Positions 56,169 to 64,000 of a DNA stretch of 64,000 nt are shown piece by piece. The stretch is from Taxillus chinensis (taxonomy: Eukaryota > Streptophyta > Magnoliopsida > Santalales > Loranthaceae): positions 50,061,158 through 50,125,157 of the forward strand of contig CM042091.1 in assembly GCA_023512835.1 (NCBI GenBank), read 5' to 3'. The translations under genes and the position numbers were made by a program. The notes beneath the pieces were generated by a model. That model saw only the letters and a list, made by a program, of their open reading frames with translations. It was not told the DNA's origin and searched no databases. How positions within the stretch are numbered: position 1 is the first letter of the stretch; each line of letters begins with the position of its first letter.

Positions 56169-58555
56169 ATGGCCGACATGGATTCCAAGCGGTGCGGCTT
56201 TAGCTCCCGAGCAAGCTCCAGTTCCTGTTGAGGAACTTGAAGCCAGTCGTATGCCAGAAGAAGGAGCGACTGGAGATCAGGAGCATGAAGAACCGAGTAT
56301 CAGCAGCAATAAGAAAGAACAAGAAGACTTCTATGATGTCTTGCCTGGCTCATCCTCCCAAGTACCTATGTGCACCCCCGTGCGTTTTTCCAAATGGAAA
56401 GCGAGAATGAGAGCACACCTAGACATGCTCGACACCTATCTCTGGGAAACAATAAAGAACGGACCTTTCACCCCAAAGAGTATGCAGAGAGGTCGGCTAA
56501 TGACGAAAGACCCAGGATAGTTGGTCTAAGGTGGAGCAAGAGGAAAGTAAAGCTCGGCTTCAAGGCAAAAGCCATACTTTTCTCTCGCACTCGATGATGA
56601 CATGTTCACGGATGTGCGGGATCTTGAGACCGCTAGAGAAGTATGGGACAAGCTCTGTCTCATCTACGAAGGAGATAAGCAAATACAGGACAACAAGATC
56701 TCCATGCTCAAACAAGAGTATGAAGCCTTTAGATGTGAACCGAAGGAGTCATTGGATAGTATCTATAAACGGTTCACAGGTCCGATTCAACGGATAAAGA
56801 CTTACAACGTTGAGATCTCTCAAAAGGACAAAAATGACAAATTTCGAGATCTCTACCCTTGAGGCTGCTGGTAAAGACATCGACCCATCCGTCAGCTGAA
56901 GGAATGGAAGACTTGTGCCTTGGAAGCATTATATGGGGACCTCAAGACGTTTGAAATGCAAAAAAAGAGCTTGAGGCATTTGAGAATCCTTCCAAGAAAA
57001 AGGAGAAGTCTGTTGCCTTTAAGGGCTGCTGCTTGAACCACGGGAACCATCTTCAGAAGAGGAAGAAGATGAAGGTGATGAACTTGGTTCAGATAGTGCC
57101 TCGGATGAAGAAGTGGCATTTCGATCAAGAAACCGCTGAAGAGAAGGGGGAACTACGGAAGGAAAGCAAGGCGGTCTTCCTCATCTTTCTCCAAGGGAAA
57201 AGATAAGGACAAGTTGCAATGCTATCACCGCAAAAGCCCGGCTGCTTCGGCCCGTTGATCGTTATAAGTGAAGAGGGAGAAAAAGGAGGCAGTGAAGCGA
57301 GAAGAAGAAGACCAAAGGCTCCTCAAGCGAAAGGATGACAAGAGGAAGAAGGCTCTTGTCACTAACAAGTTTAACGTGAAAGCGAGGAGGAATAAGAATC
57401 ATCGATGAGGAGAAGAAGGAAAAAGGTCTCATCCGCTTCATGGCTGACCATTCACCTCCCCTTAAGGTAAGAACTTATGAACAACTCTACATTGAATATG
57501 AAGATACCTATAGAGCTATTAAAGAAATAGAGGAACAATTTCTTCCTATGAAAGCTGATAAAGAAAGATACTATTCTAAACTGGAATGGCTTTCATGTGA
57601 ATATAGAGACTCTATAGATGATTATGAAAGAACAGAGAGAAGATTAAGAGTGAAGTGAGTGAGATGAGAAGCACACATGATGATCTTTTGGACAAAGTTG
57701 GCCAACTAAAATTGGCTAATAAAGACATTGATAGGCTTGAAAAGGAACTAGTTGAAACCAAAGCAGAACTGGAAAAAGAAAGACAAATAAGTAAAAAGTG
57801 GCAAGATTCTGCTGAAATTACATCCCACTTTAGGACCACTCCCGGATGTGAAAGGTCTAGCCTTAGGTCTAGGTTTCTCTTGAAGACCAAATAGCCAAGG
57901 CCTAGACTTACCCTGTACTGGACCAAGTGTCTTGCTAGCTTTGTTCCTGCTTGGGAGTGTGCTCCTTGATGGTGGAAAGGAGGTATCATTGGCTGTTGCT
58001 AGTTCACCCAAACCAGTAACACCCGAACTCAAAGACCTGGGTACTGTTGCATCTTAGGACAGGTGATGTAGTAGTTGCTAAGAAAGAACTGAAAGCTGAA
58101 CCTTCAGTCAACCTGTCCTCTACATCCTAATGCAAGGGTAAGGGTGTAGTTATCTCAGAGACAAAACCAAGTAGACACACTACTATATTTGAGACTGGTT
58201 CATCCAGCAAGGCTGCTGCCTTCCAGCCTAAGTTTGTCTCTGATGGAAGAGTTAAGAACGGTCTAGGATATGTGAGAAAACCTAGGAAACCTCTTAACAC
58301 GCCAGCAAAACCCTTGAGACAGAGTGTTCAACCTAAACCTGTCACATGCCCCATCTGCTGTGAAGTTGGACACCTCTCCTATCAATGCAGATTCTACCCT
58401 GAGTATCTTAGGAAGGAGATTGCAACAGAAATCAGGATAAACCTAAAACAGCTTAATTTCACTAAAAATCTACATTGCAACAACAACCTGATAGGAAGAA
58501 ACATAGCAGGCACATACAAGCTACCCATTCAAAAGACTTAAAGACGAAGCTTGTG
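56169..58555 (+). pseudogene. Sirevirus-like gag
   Basis: The ATG at 56169 (MADMDSKR) is soon followed by stops. The core is visible as PVRFSKWKARMRAHLDMLDTYLW near 56375, then DDMFTDVRDLETAREVWDKLCLIYEGD, QDNKISMLKQEYEAFRCEPKES and YKRFTGPIQRIKTY. A basic region near 57220 (LQCYHRKSPAA) is a ruined knuckle. A coiled coil follows at 57440-57800 (RTYEQLYIEYEDTYRAIKEI, LDKVGQLKLANKDIDRLEKE). A second knuckle, CPICCEVGHLSYQC, intact in spacing, is at about 58347. A long gag with coiled coil is a Sirevirus trait. Confidence 0.82.
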
Positions 58556-58760
58556 AAGAAAAGCTGTCAAACCTGTGCCTACTAAAGCCGCCACGAGATA
58601 ACAATAAGGAAGGAAAACATGCTGAAAATCTAAAGATTAACCCTGCTAATAAATCTAATGAAGGATCACCAAGATTAGCATGGAAAGTTAAATCTGCCCC
58701 TTCTTATTGGAAACCTAAATTGTCAACTGCAGCTTTCACTTACCCAAAGCCCAATCTTAA

Positions 58761-60410
58761 TTGGGCCCCCAAGACTTAGTTGCTCATTATGCAGAACAGT
58801 GCACTGAAGCTGAAAGCAGCCATTGGAAACAAAAGATCAATTCCAGCCAGTGGTATCTTGACAGTGCCTGTTCTGTGCACATGACAGATGATGCCTCTCT
58901 ATTGAGTGAGGTAAGGGAGGTTGCAGCTTCATCTGTCACTTTCGGGGACAATAAAAAGGGTAAGATTGTTGGTAAGGGTACTCTCTCTAATGGTTCTGTT
59001 TCAATTCAGAATGTATCTGTTGTTCAAGGTCTTAAACATAACTTGTTGAGCATAAGTCAATTGTGTGACAAGGGTTATGAAGTTTTGTTCACTAAACACA
59101 ACCTGCACGATTATGGACCCTGTCTCCAAAGAGGTGAAACTAAATGGGCATAGACAAGGCAATGTCTACAAGTTGGTCTTTGGTAATGCTCAATCTAGCT
59201 GAACCAATTTGTTTAAAATCCAAAGCTTCACCTAACATTAGTTGGTTGTGGCACAAGAGATTTGGCCATTTAAACTTTAAGACTATGTCTAAACTGGCAT
59301 CTCTGGATTTGGTTGAGGGCTTACCCAAGCATGTTTATGAGAAAGAACACCCTTGTAGGGATTGTCAGCTAGGTAAGCAGGTTAAACATTCTTTTAAGAG
59401 TGTAGATAAAACCTCAATCACACAACCACTCGAACTCTGCACTTGGACCTATGTGGACCAATAAATGTGTCTTCCTTATCTGGTGCACGATACTTTCTTG
59501 CGGTAGTAGATGACTATACCAGATACACATGGGTCATGTTTCTTAAAAACAAAATTGAAACATTTGAGAATCTTGTTGAACTCTTCAATTGGGTCACGAA
59601 TGTTAAGAGTCTTTCTATTAAGTACATTCGCAGCGATCATGGCAAGGAATTTGAATTTTCGATATGTTAGAGTTTTGTATTGAACATGGTATCCAAGCAT
59701 AATTTCTCAGCACCAAGAACTCCACAACAAAATGGAGTGGCTGAAAGAAAGAATCGTACAATAGTTGAAGCGACTAGAACCATGTTGACAGGAGCTCGGT
59801 TCCCAAAATCCCTATGGGCTGAAGCTATTGCCACTGCTTGTTATGTACAAAACAGAACTCTAATTAACAAATGAGCCATGAAAACACCCTATAAGTTATG
59901 GAAGGGAAGGAGACCAAACATTGGTCACCTAAGGAGCTTCGGGTGTACTTGCTACATTCGAACAATGGCAAGGATTACTTGAACAAGTTTGATGCCAAAT
60001 CAGATGATGGATATCTTGTTGGATATTCCATGACTAGCAAGGCTTATCGTGTATTTAATAGAAGAACCAAAGTTGTTGAAAAGTCTATTCATGTTTCTTT
60101 TGATGAGACCGACCATGGAATGCAGAAAGGAGACCCAAAATGTAAATGAAGTGCAGGACATTATCATTGTAGAAGACCAAGACACCGATAATCCCACCAT
60201 AACGGAAACAATGGAAGATGCACCTGAACATGATGAACATAGAGCTGAACCGGTGCGAGGAACCAAGTCGAAACTAGCAGAAATCATGACTCTAACATTC
60301 AACCTTGTTAGACTCAGCCACTTCTACCAGCCCAAGAACCTGACATTGAGCAATTGGGCATCCATCATGAAGAAAGAGAAGACCTTCCAAAGACAAGAAG
60401 AAGGTTAAAG
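58761..60410 (+). pseudogene. Sirevirus-like protease and integrase
   Basis: The protease at 58850 reads WYLDSACSVHMTDD, with Ala for the Gly of DSG, then GKIVGKGTLSNG and LKHNLLSISQLCDKGY. Pre-integrase at 59230-59460 has LWHKRFGHLNFKTMSKL and C-x2-C (CRDCQLGK). Integrase reads LCGPINVSSLSGARYFLAVV, DDYTRYTWVMFLK and IRSDHGKEFE, and after a stop PRTPQQNGVAERKNRTIVEAT with FPKSLWAEAIATACY. The end reads DGYLVGYSMTSKAYRVFNRR. Stops near 59670 and 59870 and several shifts inactivate it. Confidence 0.86.
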
Positions 60411-60509
60411 GACCACCCTTCTAAACGGATAATTGGAGATCCTGCTGCACGAGTTAAAACAAGGGCTGCCACACTTCATGAAAATCAGTATATGTGTTTC
60501 CTATCATAA

Positions 60510-62033
60510 GTGGAGCCAAAATCAGTTGATGATGCGGTTCAGGATCACCATTGGATTGATGCGATGCAAGAAAAATTAAATCAGTTCAAAAGACAAAAAG
60601 TATGGGAGTTGGTCAACAGGCCCAGATCACGACAAGTCATTGGCGTGAAATGGATCTTCAGAAATAAACTTGATACCGATGGTGTTGTCATCGAAACAAG
60701 GCTAAACTGGTTGCAAAAGGATACGAGACAAGAAGAAGGAATCGACTATGATGAAACCTTTGCACCAATTGCTAGATTGGAGGCCATTCGCATGTTCTTA
60801 GCATATGCAGCATTCAAGGACTTCAAAGTTTATCGGATGGATGTTAAGAGTGCTTTCTTGAATGGAGACCTCCAAGAAGAAGTCTATGTTGAACAGCCAC
60901 CCGGATTTCTAGAGCCAAACCAAGAGCACAAGATATACAAACTGAAAAAGGCTCTTTATGGACTAAAACAAGCTCTCGGAGCGTGGTATGAAACATTGTC
61001 GAGTTTCGATCAAAAATAAGTTCGAAAAGGCAAAATTGACCCCACACTATTTCTCAAGGAAGGAAAAGGATCACCCTTGATAGTCCAAATTTATGTGGAT
61101 GACATCATTTTCGGATCAAGGGACAAAAAGCAATGTGAAGACTTCTCCCATCTAATGAAAAGTGAATATGAAATGAGTATGATGGGAGAACTCTCATTCT
61201 TCCTTAGATTGGAGGTCAACGGTTGGAGGATGAGATTTTTATCGGTCAAACCAAATACACAAAGGAGATTCTGAAGAAGTTTAAGATGACTGATGTGACA
61301 GACATGAAAACTCCCATTGCTACAAATGCCAAATTGGATATGGATGAAGTAGGCAAGGAGGTGGATATCTCGGAATACGAAGCATGATTGGATCCTTGCT
61401 ATACCTGACAGCAAGCGGACCTGATACTATGTTTGCAACATGCATATGTGCCGGATACCAAGCTAATCCCAAGGAATCCCACTTGTCACATGTTAGGAGG
61501 ATTATGCGGTATCCGAAGGGAACCGAGAATTTGGGACTATGGTATCCAAAAGAGTCCGATTTCAAACCGAGAGGATATTCGGATGCAGACTTTGCCGGAT
61601 GCAAGATTGATAGAAAGAGCACAAGTGGAACATGCCAACTTTTAGGCAAGAGACTTGTATCCTGGTTTAGCAAGAAACGAATTCGGTTTCAACCTCCAGT
61701 GAAATTTGAATATATTCGCCGCAGGAAACTATTGTGCTCAATTGCTTTGGATGGCTAGTCAACTTTCGGATTATGGGTTTGACCTGAAGGTCGTGCCTCG
61801 TATTATGACAATACAAGTGCCATTGCAATTTCCAACAATCTTATTATGCATCCCAAAACCAAGCACATTGAGGTCAGACATCACTTCATACGTGATCATG
61901 TGCTAAAGAAAGACATTTCCCTGGAGTATATATCCACCGATGACCAGCTTGCGACATATTCACCAAACCACTGCAAGAAGCCAGGTTCAATGAACTTTTG
62001 ACAAAACTTGGCATGTTAGATTTAAATTCATAA
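60510..62033 (+). pseudogene. Sirevirus-like reverse transcriptase and RNase H
   Basis: RT opens with DAVQDHHWIDAMQEKLNQF and QVIGVKWIFRNKLD, then GIDYDETFAPIARLEAIRMFLA, RMDVKSAFLNGDLQEEVYVEQP and KALYGLKQALGAWY. After a stop at 61017 it continues IVQIYVDDIIFGSRD, a complete catalytic box. RNase H reads MIGSLLYLTASGPDTMF, YSDADFAGCKIDRKSTSGTC and, across shifts, the region of HIEVRHHFIRDHV near 61870, ending about 62033 with KLGMLDLNS and a stop. Frameshifts near 60710, 61240 and 61690 inactivate it. Confidence 0.87.
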
Positions 62034-63286
62034 GTCTCACAAAGCATGTCTTATGTTTCATTTCAATTTAATTACATGTGCATGAACATAAGTATGACAA
62101 TTGTCAATAACTATTTATGTCTCCATGAAAATTAGTAATGGCTAAGTGTGATTCATGCATATCTACTCGGGAAAGTGAGAAATCACATGGATGAAACTTG
62201 CCACTTCGAACCTGGTTCAAGTCTTTTGTGCAACCTATCATGAGTCCTCAAGTCTTGAGTGAAATAAGTGCAATTCCCTTTATGTTTAAATTAAATGATA
62301 TTCCCACTACTTATCGTTTTATTCGAGTGAATATCACCTGTGTGGTATTGCATTCATTAACTAGCAGAACCGTTGTATCTCATGGTCTTGTTGCCTTGCA
62401 CGGAAAGGATCCTCAATGATTTAATGCTCAAAGGATGACCGAGACCGTAGTATTTGAGAATCATAAAAAGCTTATTACTTAAGAAGAGCCACTACCTTTC
62501 ACTAGAAAAAGGCAAAAGCTAGACAATAGATTGATTGCCTATCTTAGGGGGAGTCCTCACTATTCTCCTAGATTGTGTCTCTGTTAGAGTAATAGCTGGA
62601 GGTAAAATTGTATGATCATGTGATTCAAAAAGATATTGCATTGAGTTCTGTCCTTGTAAAAAGGATCATGAATAAGCACCGAAAATTGGTGCTCTACAAA
62701 AGAAAAGAGACAACTCACGTAGTCAATCTGAATGACCAAACTCCAAACTTTACCTATCTTGAGTCACAAATTAGACAAGGATAGAGTGTGTGTTCGATTC
62801 TCAATAGGGCCATCTTGTCTCTCAAGTCATCTATCTCGAACCGAAAATCATTGTTGGATCAGGGTTGTGGTAAGATTCGATTGACCATGAGCTTACCAAA
62901 CAGTGTAATTCTAGTTCCTGAATCAAACTCACATGCTGATCCGAGAGTGAGAGGGTGAGGCCTCCGATGAGTGAGTCTTGCTAAATATGTGAGGAGACTC
63001 AAAATCCATGACTAGGTTGTTACAATTGATAAACCATGGTTTACTGGTTGCTATGTTAACATAGTTATCATTCTCTCGCACAAGATGTAGTATGACGAAG
63101 TACTTAGTCATTTCTAAGGTAAATGAAGAGTTGAATAGTGGTGATGTAGTAGCCATACATGTAAACCAGGTATTACGGATGAAAGAAATCAAGTTCTGGA
63201 AATGTAACTTCAATTCCACTCGCAACACTGTTCATCATGAATAATATTATGTGAATTGTCATATGTATCTCATGTGTGTTGCTAAG
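62034..63286 (+). other. 3' non-coding part of the Sirevirus-like element
   Basis: Contains a polypurine tract, TTAGGGGGAG, at about 62546. Sireviruses often carry an envelope-like frame or a long untranslated region here. Frames at 62198-62419 and elsewhere show no transmembrane segment or domain I recognise. Nothing else found. Confidence 0.5.
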
Positions 63287-64000
63287 TGTTGAAAAAGTCA
63301 GGAGAAATCCACCGCTCGCTGAATTCGCGATCGACCTCGAAGCAAACCGCATCGAAGAAGCTGCGGGATCGAAGACCGCCGCTTCGAAGCCTTGAGGGTC
63401 ATAACCTCGAAGCATCCTAATGCAGCTTCGTAGAGTCATAGTCCAAAGGATCGAAGCGTGACAGAGTCCGTCACTTACTATTCAAGCATCGCAGACACGT
63501 CGGCACGTCACTCGTGCACTTAAAATGGAAGTTACACCAACTTAAGGGGTGACGTGGAATCATTGCTTGAATATTCCAACGGGTGGATCCGGATGACAAA
63601 GAGGCGGGTCGGAGAAAAGAATGCGGACCACGAAGATGAACCGACAGAGTGAGTGACTTCTACGATACACTTCTCAACTCATATATAAGTTACCTGATAG
63701 AGATGGAGCTCGAAGGTATGTTCATCGTTTTCACACTCGAACCCTAACCCTAGAACTCTCTCTCTCTCTTCGATTCTATCTCTTTCTCTCTTTCTCTCTC
63801 CCCGACCAACTTCGAACCTTACAATCTCTCTCGATGAGTGTCTCTTTTCTCTCTACAAGCTCAATGGTAGGACCAAGCTCATCGATGGCCGACGATTTAC
63901 GCAACATCGTCCCAGGATTCATCATTGATTGGGAAGCCATAGGCGACGCCAAAGTCACTGGTCGAACGAATTCGAAGTCGCCTGGATGATCCGGTATTGC
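63287..64000 (+). other. Candidate 3' LTR or promoter region, cut by window end
   Basis: From TGTTGAAAAAG at 63287 there are dense TCGAAG units (63338-63460), a TATATAAG box at about 63692, a CT-rich stretch at 63755-63805 and an open frame beginning ATGAGTGTCTC at 63836 up to a stop near 63987. Position after the polypurine tract suggests the 3' LTR, but beyond a few bases it does not align by eye with the 5' LTR at 51538. It could be another element or gene start. Confidence 0.35.

Larger units (their letters stand above)
51538..63286 (+). mobile_element. Sirevirus-like Copia element inserted in Gypsy F
   Basis: The 5' LTR is at 51538-56128, primer site TGGTATCGGAGC at 56130-56141, then a long gag with coiled coil and C-x2-C-x4-H-x4-C knuckle, protease, integrase, RT and RNase H to 62030. 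A polypurine tract, TTAGGGGGAG, lies at about 62546. The LTR has no large ORF but dense palindromic repeats. The long gag with knuckle, the RT type and the CTCTAG..GGGACCTAAAATTGG border are those of Sireviruses (SIRE/Maximus). The 3' LTR is not certain; see the entry at 63287. All coding parts are frameshifted. Confidence 0.82.

Noticed and set aside
62198..62419. Envelope-like gene of the Sirevirus
   Set aside because: Only 73 residues, no transmembrane segment or coiled coil; cannot be supported.

Overview
This is nuclear DNA from a flowering plant. It holds one split host gene, spliceosomal introns with GT..AG borders, plant-type LTR retrotransposons primed by initiator-Met tRNA (TGGTATCAGAGC), a plant hAT transposon and large AT-rich spacers. 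I cannot place the species. There are no bacterial or phage features.

The host gene is the C-terminal 40% or so of MSH5, the meiotic MutS homologue, on the + strand. Four exons lie at 1374-4272, the last carrying the Walker A motif. Ten more lie at 37461-40872, with Walker B and the stop codon. The coding sequence is open through all 14 exons. Earlier exons are left of the window.

One MSH5 intron (4273-37460, about 33.2 kb) is a stack of nested transposons whose joints can be read as target-site duplications (TSDs). Copia D (+, 4596-37398) lies in the intron. Gypsy A (-, 4795-33001, Tekay-type chromovirus) sits inside the 5' LTR of D, TSD GTTTT. The 3' LTR of A holds an LTR of a Sirevirus-like family (6164-about 15700). 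That LTR is split by Copia B (-, 7223-15191), which is itself split by a 3565-bp hAT element (11019-14583, TSD CTCAGGTG). The gag of A holds a 2.2-kb Gypsy LTR flanked by an 80-bp direct repeat. The 5' LTR of A holds Copia C (-), which holds Copia E (-, 25245-29733, TSD AAAAT). Every element is coding-dead. Four of the five readable Copia copies lack gag.

Downstream of MSH5 come about 1.1 kb without a recognisable gene, a 2.3-kb AT-rich foldback (inverted repeat) at 42010-44310 with tRNA-like ends, and a 719-bp Harbinger-like non-autonomous element carrying the start of a secreted Cys-rich protein gene. A decayed Copia RNase H fragment follows. Gypsy F (+, from 46285) is next, cut at 51538 by a Sirevirus-like Copia (+). 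The 5' LTR of that Copia contains a 2.96-kb Tat/Ogre-like solo LTR flanked by ATAGTCAT. From 62560 to the end there is a non-coding tail and a candidate 3' LTR or unrelated promoter region cut by the window edge.

MSH5 is the only gene I judge functional. The rest is a layered record of transposition, solo-LTR formation and deletion.
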